NCBI GenBank assembly: GCA_035461175.1
Contig: DATHVR010000020.1
Span: 1 to 12,612 of the forward strand
Direction of reading: 5' to 3'
Length of the DNA: 12,612 nt
Source of the DNA: DATHVR01 sp035461175
Lineage (GTDB): Bacteria > Actinomycetota > Acidimicrobiia > Spongiisociales > ZC4RG35
Below are positions 4,213 to 10,925 of this stretch, in pieces (the first letter of the stretch is position 1; each line of letters starts with the position of its first letter). Both the position numbers and the translations under genes were made by a program. A model generated the notes under the pieces. That model searched no databases and was not told the origin of the DNA. It was given only the letters and a program-made list of their open reading frames with translations.

Positions 4213-4910
4213 TCGACCGCCTGTTTCTGGACCTCGACCAGTTCCTCGATCCCGGTCTGAGCAAGATCGAGCATCTGATCCAGTTCGTCCCGGGTGAAGG
4301 GAGCCCCCTCGGCCGTTCCCTGCACCTCGACGAGCAGACCCCGTCCGGACATCACGACGTTCATGTCGACCTCGGCCGCCACGTCCGATTCGTACTCCAG
4401 GTCGAGCAACATCTCGCCCTCCACCAGGCCGACCGACACCGCGGCCACGTGGTCGATGAGAGCGTCGGCCGAGACGAGGCTATCCTCTGCCCCGGCCACC
4501 AGGGCATCGTGGAGGGCCACCCAGGCACCGGTGATGGCAGCCGTGCGAGTCCCACCGTCGGCCTCGATCACGTCGCAGTCGACCCGCACCATGGCCTCGC
4601 CCATCCGCCCCAGATCCACCACCGACCGGAGCGCCCGCCCGATCAGACGGGAGATCTCCTTGGATCGCCCACCCTGGTACTGGTCGCGACGGATCCGCTC
4701 GGCCGAGGACCCGGGCAGCATCCCGTACTCGGCGGTCACCCATCCCTTGCCGCTGTCGCGCATCCAGCGGGGGACCTCCTTTTCCACCGCGGCGGTGCAC
4801 AGCACCCGGGTCTTTCCCATCTCGATGAGAACCGACCCGGGAGTGGCCTCGGTGAAACCACACGTCATCCGGACGGGGCGGAGTTGGTCGGCAGGGCGTT
4901 GGCGAGTCAC
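4209..4910 (-). CDS. rph: Ribonuclease PH
   Basis: A phosphorolytic 3'-5' exoribonuclease that trims tRNA 3' ends, acting as a ring hexamer. The sequence shows the RNase PH hallmarks: GKTRVLCTAAVE, the phosphate-site block GWVTAEYGMLPGSSAERIRR, RSKEISRLIGRALRSVVDL, the catalytic CDVIEADGGTRTAAITGAWV, and a C-terminal EVQGTAEGAPFTRDELDQML. Length 233 aa, slightly shorter than typical (about 240). GTG at 4910 is chosen as start because GGAGGAA lies 5 nt upstream. It starts 22 nt after the MBL hydrolase gene and overlaps rdgB by 4 bp. Confidence 0.97.
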   Translation of the reverse strand: MTRQRPADQLRPVRMTCGFTEATPGSVLIEMGKTRVLCTAAVEKEVPRWMRDSGKGWVTAEYGMLPGSSAERIRRDQYQGGRSKEISRLIGRALRSVVDLGRMGEAMVRVDCDVIEADGGTRTAAITGAWVALHDALVAGAEDSLVSADALIDHVAAVSVGLVEGEMLLDLEYESDVAAEVDMNVVMSGRGLLVEVQGTAEGAPFTRDELDQMLDLAQTGIEELVEVQKQAVE

Positions 4911-4932
4911 GGTGTTCCTCCGGGAGATGGCT

Positions 4933-5667
4933 TCACAGGTTGGTCGACGCCCCCGGGACCGCCAAGCCCACCGGTCGATCGAAGGTCTTCTCGGCCTCGA
5001 TCACGGAACGGGCCGGGTCGAGGTGGGGCGGTATGTGAGTCAGCATCAAGCGCTTGGCTCCGGCCGTGCGGGCGATCGTCCCCGCCTCGGTCGCCGTGAG
5101 ATGGTGGGGGTACTCGGCCACCCCGGGCTCGCCTTGATATGTCGCCTCGCACAGGAAAAGGTCCGATCCCTCCGCCAGGCGCATCCACTCGCCGGCGGGA
5201 CCGGTGTCGGCCGAGTAGCACAGGCTGCGATGCTCGCTCCGCCACCGGGAGGCGAAGGTCGGCACGGAGTGGTCCGAGGTCGCCACCTCGAGCTCCAGGC
5301 TCCCGATCTCGAGACGGTCCCCATCCTCCAGCGGACGCAGGTCGTACACCTCATCGATACGGCCGCCGTCGACGAATCCCACCAGTGCTTCCAGGGCCGA
5401 GGCCGGCCCGTACAGCGGGATTCCGAACCTGGGACGAGGGCCGAAGGCGAAAACATGAGAAGCGATGATCACGTCCAGGCAGTGATCTGGGTGACGGTGC
5501 GAAACGAAGATGGCGTCGATATCGGCGACGTCCACCGGGAGCGCCATCAGCGTCCCCGGGCCGGCATCGCACCAGACCCGAGTGGCCTGGTGGTCGATCA
5601 GATAGCCCGAACCCGGGCGCCCCGCCACCGGGTAGGTACCCGAAGATCCAAGAACAGTCAGCCGCAT
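4933..5667 (-). CDS. MBL-fold metallohydrolase (RNase Z-like / putative cyclic nucleotide phosphodiesterase)
   Basis: A metallo-beta-lactamase-fold enzyme of 244 aa. Metal ligands are visible: HRHPDH at residues 57-62 (HxHxDH), H132 in TSDHSVP, D154 in SADTG and H211 in LTHIPPH. The N-terminus MRLTVLGSSGTYP is typical of RNase Z-like phosphodiesterases, but the flexible arm of RNase Z is missing. Position between pdxH and rph matches the M. tuberculosis order, where Rv1339 precedes rphA and rdgB; Rv1339 has been reported as an atypical cAMP phosphodiesterase. A similar role here is inferred from family and position only; 3' tRNA processing is the alternative. Start ATG at 5667, 13 nt after the pdxH stop, without a clear ribosome site. 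Confidence 0.88.
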   Translation of the reverse strand: MRLTVLGSSGTYPVAGRPGSGYLIDHQATRVWCDAGPGTLMALPVDVADIDAIFVSHRHPDHCLDVIIASHVFAFGPRPRFGIPLYGPASALEALVGFVDGGRIDEVYDLRPLEDGDRLEIGSLELEVATSDHSVPTFASRWRSEHRSLCYSADTGPAGEWMRLAEGSDLFLCEATYQGEPGVAEYPHHLTATEAGTIARTAGAKRLMLTHIPPHLDPARSVIEAEKTFDRPVGLAVPGASTNL

Positions 5668-5680
5668 CTGTACCCGTCGC

Positions 5681-6325
5681 TCACGGCGCCAACCGCTCCT
5701 TCACCCACCCGCCGACCGCGAGCCGGTATCGGACCCGGTCGTGGAATCGATTCGGCCGCCCCTGCCAGAACTCGAAAACGTCGGGCTCGAGACAGAAGCC
5801 CCCCCAGCGCTCCGGTCGGGGAATGTCGCCGTCGGGGTGGCGGGCCAGGAGCTCGTCATAGGCCCGGTCCAGCACCGCCCGATTCTCGACGACCTCGGAC
5901 TGGGCGGAAACGGCCGCCGCCAGGCGGCTGCCCGGTGGCCGGGAGGCGAAGTAGGCGTCGGCGATCTCGTCGGGCAACTGGACCACACGACCCTCCACCC
6001 GAACCTGGCGGTGCAGTTCGAGCCAGACGAAGCATCCCGCCGCCCGGGGGTTGTCTCGCAGTTCCCGCCCCTTCCGGCTGTCGAGGTTGGTGAAGAACGA
6101 GAGGCCCTCGGGACCGATCTCCTTGAGCAACACCGCCCGGGCGGAGGGCATCCCGTCGGGAGTGGCGGTGGCGAGCACGAAGGCGTTGAGTTCCACCACT
6201 CCCGCCTCGACCGCCGCCGTCAACCAGGCGGTGAATTCCTCCACCGGGTCGTCGCCCATGTCGGCGGGATCGATTCCCACCGACTCGTATTCGATCCGGA
6301 GTGAAGCGATGTCCGGCACGTGCAT
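5681..6325 (-). CDS. pdxH: Pyridoxamine 5'-phosphate oxidase
   Basis: An FMN-dependent enzyme oxidising pyridoxamine- or pyridoxine-5'-phosphate to PLP. The 214-aa product has the family blocks: NAFVLATATPDGMPSARAVL with LKEI, FFTNLDSRKGRELRDNPRAA, the FMN-contacting WLELHRQVRVEGRV, the segment ASRPPGSRLAAAVSAQSEVV, and the C-terminal signature FEFWQGRPNRFHDRVRYRL. I chose ATG at 6325 over GTG at 6355: a good promoter (TTACGG, 17 bp, TAACGT) ends 7 nt before this ATG, pointing to a leaderless transcript, and the shorter product begins where the family does. It heads the operon with the MBL hydrolase, rph and rdgB, and diverges from the DUF983 gene. Confidence 0.93.
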   Translation of the reverse strand: MHVPDIASLRIEYESVGIDPADMGDDPVEEFTAWLTAAVEAGVVELNAFVLATATPDGMPSARAVLLKEIGPEGLSFFTNLDSRKGRELRDNPRAAGCFVWLELHRQVRVEGRVVQLPDEIADAYFASRPPGSRLAAAVSAQSEVVENRAVLDRAYDELLARHPDGDIPRPERWGGFCLEPDVFEFWQGRPNRFHDRVRYRLAVGGWVKERLAP

Positions 6326-6332
6326 CGGCGAC

Positions 6333-6361
6333 ACGTTAGGGGGTTGCCGAGGCACCCGTAA
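6333..6361 (-). promoter_or_regulatory. Promoter of the pdxH operon
   Basis: On the minus strand, -35 TTACGG (6361-6356), a 17-bp spacer and -10 TAACGT (6338-6333). Seven nt separate the -10 from ATG 6325, so transcription may start at the start codon. It overlaps the opposing DUF983 promoter. Confidence 0.5.
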
Positions 6362-6364
6362 GCT
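6336..6364 (+). promoter_or_regulatory. Promoter of the DUF983 gene
   Basis: -35 TTAGGG (6336-6341), a 17-bp spacer and -10 TAAGCT (6359-6364); eight nt then lead to the GTG at 6373, again suggesting leaderless initiation. Its -35 overlaps the -10 of the divergent pdxH promoter and the reverse is also true, so the two polymerase sites exclude each other. Confidence 0.4.
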
Positions 6365-6372
6365 GGAGTCCC

Positions 6373-6789
6373 GTGCGTGACCCTTCTGCCTCCCGTGGGA
6401 CCATGATCGGACGCGGCCTGCGCCGACGCTGCCCCCGCTGCGGGGCCTCTGACGTCTTCCGGTCCTTCTTCGAGCTGCGCGAACGCTGCCCGTCCTGCGG
6501 GCTCAGGTTCGAGCGAGAGGCCGGTTACTGGGTGGGAGCGATGATCATCATCACCACCGTCACGTTCGGTCTCTTCATCCTCCTCCTGGTCGGCGGCATC
6601 CTCATCACCTGGCCCGACGTGCCCTGGAATTGGCTGCTGGCGGTGACGATCGGCGCCAACCTCCTGGTTCCGATCCTGTTCTACCCGCGAGCCAAGACCC
6701 TGTGGGCGGCACTGGAGTTGAGCTGGCATCCCCTGGAGCCGGAGGAGATCCAGTCGGCGCTCGAGCACACCTTCGAGCGCTCCGAGTAG
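6373..6789 (+). CDS. DUF983 zinc-ribbon membrane protein
   Basis: A 138-aa protein of the DUF983 family, function unknown. Two CPxCG knuckles (RRCPRCGAS and RCPSCGLRF) form a predicted zinc ribbon in the first 45 residues. The family segment EREAGYWVGAMIIITTVTFG follows, then two transmembrane helices, roughly residues 50-78 and 85-103, and a short acidic cytoplasmic tail. GTG at 6373 fits a leaderless start from the nearby promoter; ATG at 6403 (start MIGRGLRRRCPRCG) is an alternative ten codons on. The stop TAG abuts the stop of the convergent acyl-CoA dehydrogenase with no bases between. Confidence 0.9.
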   Translation: MRDPSASRGTMIGRGLRRRCPRCGASDVFRSFFELRERCPSCGLRFEREAGYWVGAMIIITTVTFGLFILLLVGGILITWPDVPWNWLLAVTIGANLLVPILFYPRAKTLWAALELSWHPLEPEEIQSALEHTFERSE

Positions 6790-7929
6790 CTACATCCGCT
6801 TGGCGACCTCGTCCAGCATGACCTCGGTGGCTCCGCCCCCGATCGACTGGACCCGAGCGTCGCGGTAGAGACGCTCCACGGTCGTCTCGGCGATGAAGCC
6901 CATCCCGCCGTGGAATTGAACACAGTCGTAGAGAACCTCGTTCACCAGTTCCCCCACCAGGGCCTTGACCTCTGACACGGCCCGCACTGCGTCGACCCCC
7001 TGCTCCTCCAGCCAGGCGGCGTGGTAGGTGAGCTGGCGGGCGGCGTCGAGGCGGGCCTGGTCCATGGCCAGACGCTGACGGATCGCCTGCTTGCTCCAGA
7101 GGCTGGCGCCGAAAGCGCGCCGCTCCTTCAGGTAATCGACCGTGATCTCGATCGCCCGCTGCGCCTCGCCGAGGGACTGGCCGGCGAGGATCAGGCGCTC
7201 GTTCTGGAAGTTCTCCATGATGTAGTAGAAGCCACGGTTCTCCTCGCCGATCAGGTTCGCGGCCGGCACGTAGCAGTCGGAGAAGACCAGTTCGGCGGTG
7301 TCGGATGAACGCCATCCCATCTTGGACAGGGCCCGCCCCACCATGAAACCGGCGGTCCCCGACTCGACCACGAACATCGACACGCCGCGGGAGCCCTTCA
7401 CTTCGGTGTCGGTCTTGGCGGCCACCAGGACGACGTCACCCTCGGAGCCGTTGGTGATGAACATCTTGGTGCCGTTGAGAAGGTAGCCGTCCCCGTCGCG
7501 GCGGGCGGTGGTACGGATGGCGGCCACGTCCGAGCCGGCGTCAGGCTCGGTGACGGCGATCCCGGCGATCTTGTCGCCGCTGACCATCGGAGGCAGGAAC
7601 CTGGCTTTGAGCTCGTCGGAGGCGAACTTGGTCAGGTAGGGCATGGCTAGATCGGTGTGGGCCAGGACCGTGATCGTGAAGCCGCCGTAGGTGGATCGTC
7701 CTAGTTGTTCGGAGAACACCACCGACGCTAGCGGCCCCATCCCGATCCCCCCGTACTCCTCGGGGACACGCAGGCCGAAGAATCCGAGTTGACCCATTTG
7801 GCGCAGAATCTCCCGGGGAATGTGACCTTGCGCTTCCCATTCGTCGCCGCGCGGCACGATCTCGCGTTCGACATATTCGGCGGTCTGGGCGGCGATCGCC
7901 TTCAGATCCTCGTCGACGTAGATGTTCAA
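6790..7929 (-). CDS. Acyl-CoA dehydrogenase
   Basis: A FAD-dependent acyl-CoA dehydrogenase of 379 aa, the normal family length, forming an alpha,beta double bond in acyl-CoA. It shows GFFGLRVPEEYGGIGMG, the FAD-site block AVTEPDAGSDVAAIRTTA, the substrate/FAD loop NGTKMFITNGSEGDVVLV, RRAFGASLWSKQAIRQRLAD-type helix (here QRLAMDQ), and the C-terminal QFHGGMGFIAETTVERLYRD with the probable catalytic glutamate near residue 348. TTG at 7929 is chosen as start: it overlaps the HMG-CoA lyase TGA as TTGA, has AGGGG 8 nt upstream, and gives the standard N-terminus. Coupling to HMG-CoA lyase suggests isovaleryl-CoA or another branched acyl-CoA as substrate, but this is not proven by the sequence. Confidence 0.93.
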   Translation of the reverse strand: MNIYVDEDLKAIAAQTAEYVEREIVPRGDEWEAQGHIPREILRQMGQLGFFGLRVPEEYGGIGMGPLASVVFSEQLGRSTYGGFTITVLAHTDLAMPYLTKFASDELKARFLPPMVSGDKIAGIAVTEPDAGSDVAAIRTTARRDGDGYLLNGTKMFITNGSEGDVVLVAAKTDTEVKGSRGVSMFVVESGTAGFMVGRALSKMGWRSSDTAELVFSDCYVPAANLIGEENRGFYYIMENFQNERLILAGQSLGEAQRAIEITVDYLKERRAFGASLWSKQAIRQRLAMDQARLDAARQLTYHAAWLEEQGVDAVRAVSEVKALVGELVNEVLYDCVQFHGGMGFIAETTVERLYRDARVQSIGGGATEVMLDEVAKRM

Positions 7930-8834
7930 TCGGATCCCCTCTCGGCGGAGAGCAGGGCGCGGCCCGCTCGGCTCTGGTAGGGCAGTTTCCACTCCTCGCA
8001 GAATCGGGCGGCGGCACGGGCCAAGTTCCCCACGTCGCCGTCGTGGTCGATCCCCAATCCGTCGAGCAACCACATGACATCCTCGGTGGCTACGTTTCCC
8101 GCCGCTCCGGGAGCGTAGGGGCAGCCCCCGAGGCCGCCGGCCGAGGAGTCGAGCCGAGCGACGCCGGCATCGAGCGAGACCACCAGATTGGCCAGGGCCT
8201 GGCCGTAGGTGTCGTGAAAGTGGACGCCGATCCGATCCACGGGAACCACTGCCAGGACTTTCTCGAGCAGCGGTTCGACCTCCCCCACCGTGCCCCGACC
8301 CAGAGTCTCTCCCAGGAAGACTTCGTCACATCCCCATTCGACGAGAGTCTCGGCCAGATGAGCTACCCGGCCCGGATCGGTCGGCCCTTCATACGGACAA
8401 TGAGTTGCCGTGGAGACGTAGCCCCGCACGATCAGGCCGTCGGGAACCTCATCGAGGATGCCGCGAATCCGCTCCATTGCCCCTGCCACGTCGGCGTTGA
8501 CGTTGCGGAGGCTGAAGGTGTCGGAGGCGGTGGCGAGCACTCCGACCCCATCGACACCGGCGGCGAGGGCGGCCTCGAGGCCGCGCTTGTTGGGAACGAG
8601 TCCACTGAGTCGGATCCGATCCCGGGCCACACCCGCCATCACCTCGGCGGCGTCGGCCATCTGGGGCACGGCAGCAGGGCTGACGAAGCTGACGGCATCG
8701 AAGCCGACCAGTCCGGCCAGCGCCAACGAGTCGATGAGTCCGATCTTGGCCTCAGTCGGTATGAACGCACCGAGCGACTGAAGCCCGTCGCGGGGGCTCG
8801 ATTCGGTGATTTCGACCCGGGATGGGCGATTCAT
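7926..8834 (-). CDS. Hydroxymethylglutaryl-CoA lyase
   Basis: Cleaves HMG-CoA to acetoacetate and acetyl-CoA, the last step of leucine degradation. The DRE-TIM barrel has the family landmarks: SPRDGLQ at 13-19 (catalytic Arg15, metal ligand Asp16), SFVSPAAVPQMADAAEV, LVPNKRGLEAA, the HCPYEG loop, the metal-binding HFHDTYGQALAN, and GGLGGCPYAPGAAGNVATED with the active-site cysteine at about residue 238. Length 302 aa is usual. The ATG at 8834 lacks a good ribosome site but lies only 31 nt after the ferredoxin stop. Middle gene of a ferredoxin - lyase - acyl-CoA dehydrogenase operon, overlapping the last gene by 4 bp. Related lyases using other 3-hydroxy-3-methylacyl-CoAs cannot be excluded. 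Confidence 0.93.
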   Translation of the reverse strand: MNRPSRVEITESSPRDGLQSLGAFIPTEAKIGLIDSLALAGLVGFDAVSFVSPAAVPQMADAAEVMAGVARDRIRLSGLVPNKRGLEAALAAGVDGVGVLATASDTFSLRNVNADVAGAMERIRGILDEVPDGLIVRGYVSTATHCPYEGPTDPGRVAHLAETLVEWGCDEVFLGETLGRGTVGEVEPLLEKVLAVVPVDRIGVHFHDTYGQALANLVVSLDAGVARLDSSAGGLGGCPYAPGAAGNVATEDVMWLLDGLGIDHDGDVGNLARAAARFCEEWKLPYQSRAGRALLSAERGSD

Positions 8835-8865
8835 GCCGGGTGGAGGTATCGGAGGTCGGCGGGCC

Positions 8866-9180
8866 TCAGCCCTGGACCAGGTCGCCCTGGAAGGGCTGGA
8901 TCATGATGCACTCGCCCGGGCACTCCTCGGCGGCTTCAATGGCGAGATCGATCTGATCGTCCGGGATCCGGGCCACGCCTCGAGCACCGTCGGGCCCCGA
9001 GTCGGGGCTGTCCAATCCGTCGAAAATCACCCGGCGACCGAAGTGGTTCGCCTCTTCCTTCACCACCCAGAGACCGTCGTCCCGCGGCTCGAAGACATCG
9101 GGGCAGATCTCGGAACAGATTCCGTCCCCGGTGCAGAGATCCTGGTCGATCCAGACCATGAGCTGGGTTTCGTCGGCCAT
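8866..9180 (-). CDS. Ferredoxin with a single Fe-S cluster (Asp-type 4Fe-4S or 3Fe-4S)
   Basis: A 104-aa acidic electron carrier. The cluster motif is Cys-Thr-Gly-Asp-Gly-Ile-Cys-Ser-Glu-Ile-Cys-Pro early in the protein, with the fourth cysteine in EECPGECI near the C-terminus. The second canonical cysteine is replaced by aspartate, as in Pyrococcus furiosus ferredoxin (CIGDAICASLCP), where Asp ligates an exchangeable iron. The cluster may thus be 4Fe-4S with an Asp ligand or 3Fe-4S. Between the halves there is a longer insert (about 55 residues) than in minimal ferredoxins. ATG at 9180 is used because AGAGGA stands 6 nt upstream. First gene of the operon with HMG-CoA lyase and acyl-CoA dehydrogenase; its redox partner is not in the window. 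Confidence 0.93.
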   Translation of the reverse strand: MADETQLMVWIDQDLCTGDGICSEICPDVFEPRDDGLWVVKEEANHFGRRVIFDGLDSPDSGPDGARGVARIPDDQIDLAIEAAEECPGECIMIQPFQGDLVQG

Positions 9181-9193
9181 TGAATCCTCTCGT

Positions 9194-9213
9194 TGGTTGG
9201 CTGTATCCAACCA
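9194..9213. promoter_or_regulatory. Inverted repeat in the ferredoxin operon leader
   Basis: TGGTTGG and CCAACCA, 7-bp arms with a 6-nt spacer, 14-33 bp before the ferredoxin start. Its size and place fit a regulator operator or a small leader hairpin. No regulator gene lies next to it. Confidence 0.35.
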
Positions 9214-9319
9214 TATCCGCTCCGGGCCTCAACCCGAAGCGTCGCAGCCACTCTCGGCCTCATAGGAGGTGGAAGTGCGCGATCATTCGTGGGGCAGTCT
9301 CGACCCGAAAGGCGCAACC

Positions 9320-9766
9320 ATGACCGATCATCATCCCGGCCACGACGAACATTCCCACGACCACGACCACGACCCGGCGCACAGCCACGACGCGGAGCAC
9401 AGCCACGAGCAGGTACACGGAGACAGTTCGTCCCAGGCTGAGCCCCGGGCTGAAGAGCGTGGCCACGACCGAGAACACGATCGCGACGAGCCGTCCAACA
9501 AGTGGGTCAAGGACGCCGAGGAAGCCCTGGCCGGAGCCGGCGAGGCGATCCGCACCGCCTGGGATGCCAGCCGCGACGCCCGCATGAGCGCCCTGGAAGC
9601 GGCCCGAAAAGCCGTCGAGGCCCTCGGCGACGCCGTCGAGCAGGGCCTCAACGCCGCCCGCAGCCGCAAACAGGAGCATGGAACAACGCCCGGCTCTTCT
9701 GAAGACCAGTTCTCTGGCTCCCAATCCACTCCGGCTTCGCCCCCGCCGGTGGAAGACGACCGCTAG
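9320..9766 (+). CDS. Histidine-rich small protein, unknown function
   Basis: A 148-aa protein in two parts. Residues 1-33 hold 12 histidines, mostly in HxH steps alternating with Asp, Ser and Glu (for example HDEHSHDHDHDPAHSHD), with more at 49 and 53; such regions bind Ni, Zn, Co or Cu. Residues 60-120 (KWVKDAEEALAGAGEAIRTA to AVEQGLNAARSRKQ) form a long Ala-rich amphipathic helix. The tail is Ser/Pro-rich. There is no signal peptide or membrane segment. ATG at 9320 follows AAAGG at a normal distance; the open frame extends back to 9269 but without support. Codon use is strongly G/C at third positions, arguing for a real gene. Neighbours are transcribed the other way, so it stands alone. A metal store or chaperone role is only inference. 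Confidence 0.7.
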   Translation: MTDHHPGHDEHSHDHDHDPAHSHDAEHSHEQVHGDSSSQAEPRAEERGHDREHDRDEPSNKWVKDAEEALAGAGEAIRTAWDASRDARMSALEAARKAVEALGDAVEQGLNAARSRKQEHGTTPGSSEDQFSGSQSTPASPPPVEDDR

Positions 9767-9806
9767 AAGAGCCCCGAGGCACCAAGGACCCGCCTATCCG
9801 GTCCGG

Positions 9807-10337
9807 TCAAGCCAGCAGGGCCCGCAATCGAGCGATCTGATCCTCGATACGGGCGAGGTCGCCGGCGATGTCCATCCTCCGGTTGAGTTCACGGCGCTGG
9901 TCGAGGTTCATTCCTCCCCCCAGGTCGTCATCGCCCACGGCTGAAGGCGGGATCCGTTGGTCGAGCAGGCGATCGCGCTGGGCTTCGAGGTTGGCCAACG
10001 CCCGGCGCGCCGCCGCCGGCGACGAGTAGCCGGCGGCGAGGAGCGCCGGGGAAGCCGCGGCTTCGTCGTCCAGCGGGAGGTCGGATTCGTCGTCTTCGAC
10101 CTGGCCCGAACGCTCCTCTTCGAGGCGGTGTTCGGCGGCCGGGTTGATCACCGCCTCGAACTCCGACATGGCGTTGGAAAGGGCCGCCGAGCCTCCGCCG
10201 CGGGAAGAGCGGTAATAGATCCACCCCCGCGATTCGGCCCACGTAGCCAGGAGGTGGATCAAATACGCCCCCACCACGATTCCGCCCACCCACACCAGGA
10301 AGGTGACGAGATCGAAGTTGCCGGCTGCATCTGTCAT
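9807..10337 (-). CDS. Single-pass membrane protein, unknown function
   Basis: A 176-aa protein with one N-terminal transmembrane helix (about residues 10-30, LVTFLVWVGGIVVGAYLIHL) followed by a hydrophilic domain. The segment GGGSAALSNAMSEFEAVINP with AAEHRLEEERS after it resembles a motif I have seen in uncharacterised actinobacterial membrane proteins. Next come an acidic linker (about 75-95), an Ala-rich helix, and a C-terminal helix (QRRELNRRMDIAGDLARIED with QIARLRALLA) with coiled-coil character. ATG at 10337 is chosen since AGAGG lies 5 nt upstream. It converges on the histidine-rich protein gene with a 40-bp gap. Function not known. Confidence 0.75.
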   Translation of the reverse strand: MTDAAGNFDLVTFLVWVGGIVVGAYLIHLLATWAESRGWIYYRSSRGGGSAALSNAMSEFEAVINPAAEHRLEEERSGQVEDDESDLPLDDEAAASPALLAAGYSSPAAARRALANLEAQRDRLLDQRIPPSAVGDDDLGGGMNLDQRRELNRRMDIAGDLARIEDQIARLRALLA

Positions 10338-10446
10338 CGCCACCTCTCCGCAGGCCGCTGCGGCCCAGCGTAACCAGGCCGGGCCGAATCGGGCCGAGGA
10401 CCGCCGGTTTAGTGTGGGGCGAGGCGCCGCTTATTTGCCCCGGAAG

Positions 10447-10872
10447 TCAGGAGTTCAGCTTGGCCAGTATCCGCCCCAACTCCGCGATCTCGGACGCCTC
10501 GAGACGGGCCGTCAACAGGCGTCGAGCCTGCTCGGCGGCAGACTCGGTGGCATCGCGCAGCTTCTCGCGTCCGGCCTCGGCGAGAGACGCCCGCGACGCC
10601 CGTGCGTCGCGGGCATCGCGGACGCGATCGACCAGTCCCAGCTTCTCCAATGGCACCAGAGCCCGGGTGACGCCACTCGCCGTCATTCCTATCCTCTCCG
10701 CCAGATCGACCCGGCGCGGCGGCACCTCCGACTCGGCCAGGCGGCGCATGATCATGAGGTCTGTGAAGCCCAAACCGAACACATGGCCTAATCCGGCTTC
10801 CACCCCACTCGACACCACCGAACTCGCTCTCGCCAGCGCCTCACACACTTCCAGGGCTCCATCATTCGACAT
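10447..10872 (-). CDS. MarR-family transcriptional regulator
   Basis: A 141-aa winged-helix protein of typical MarR length. The N-terminal helix (ALEVCEALARASSVVSSGVE) serves dimerisation. The HTH runs through GFTDLMIMRRLAES, PPRRVDLAERIGMT and the recognition helix ASGVTRALVPLEKLGLV; the wing contains RVRDARDARASRASLAEAG, then come two C-terminal dimer helices (LRDATESAAEQARRLLTARL and onward). ATG at 10872 has AAAGGAG 6 nt upstream. A 21-bp palindrome lies in its promoter spacer, which suggests autoregulation. Targets are unknown; neighbouring candidates are the small membrane protein or the GNAT/VOC genes upstream on the same strand. Confidence 0.92.
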   Translation of the reverse strand: MSNDGALEVCEALARASSVVSSGVEAGLGHVFGLGFTDLMIMRRLAESEVPPRRVDLAERIGMTASGVTRALVPLEKLGLVDRVRDARDARASRASLAEAGREKLRDATESAAEQARRLLTARLEASEIAELGRILAKLNS

Positions 10873-10897
10873 CCCGACTCCTTTCGATCGTCACCAG

Positions 10898-10925
10898 ATT
10901 ATGTGCGCGATACGTGATCGCGCAA
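10898..10925 (-). promoter_or_regulatory. Promoter and palindromic operator of the marR-type gene
   Basis: On the minus strand, -35-like TTGCGC (10925-10920), a 16-bp spacer and -10 CATAAT (10903-10898). The spacer carries a palindrome, TGCGCGAT-5-ATCGCGCA (10904-10924), with perfect 8-bp arms. A dimeric regulator bound there would block polymerase. Both elements overlap the 3' end of the preceding small open frame. Confidence 0.6.

Noticed and set aside
4294..6093. 599-codon plus-strand open frame across rph, the MBL hydrolase and pdxH
   Set aside because: It is antisense to three well-supported genes; the predicted protein is Arg/Pro/Ser-rich with no domain. Long antisense frames are expected at this GC content.
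8043..8906. 287-codon plus-strand open frame opposite HMG-CoA lyase
   Set aside because: It is antisense to a gene with full catalytic signatures and shows no protein features of its own.
9260..9724. 154-codon minus-strand open frame with hydrophobic segments opposite the histidine-rich gene
   Set aside because: The Val-rich stretch is simply the complement of His/Asp codons. The plus-strand frame has better third-position bias and a ribosome site.
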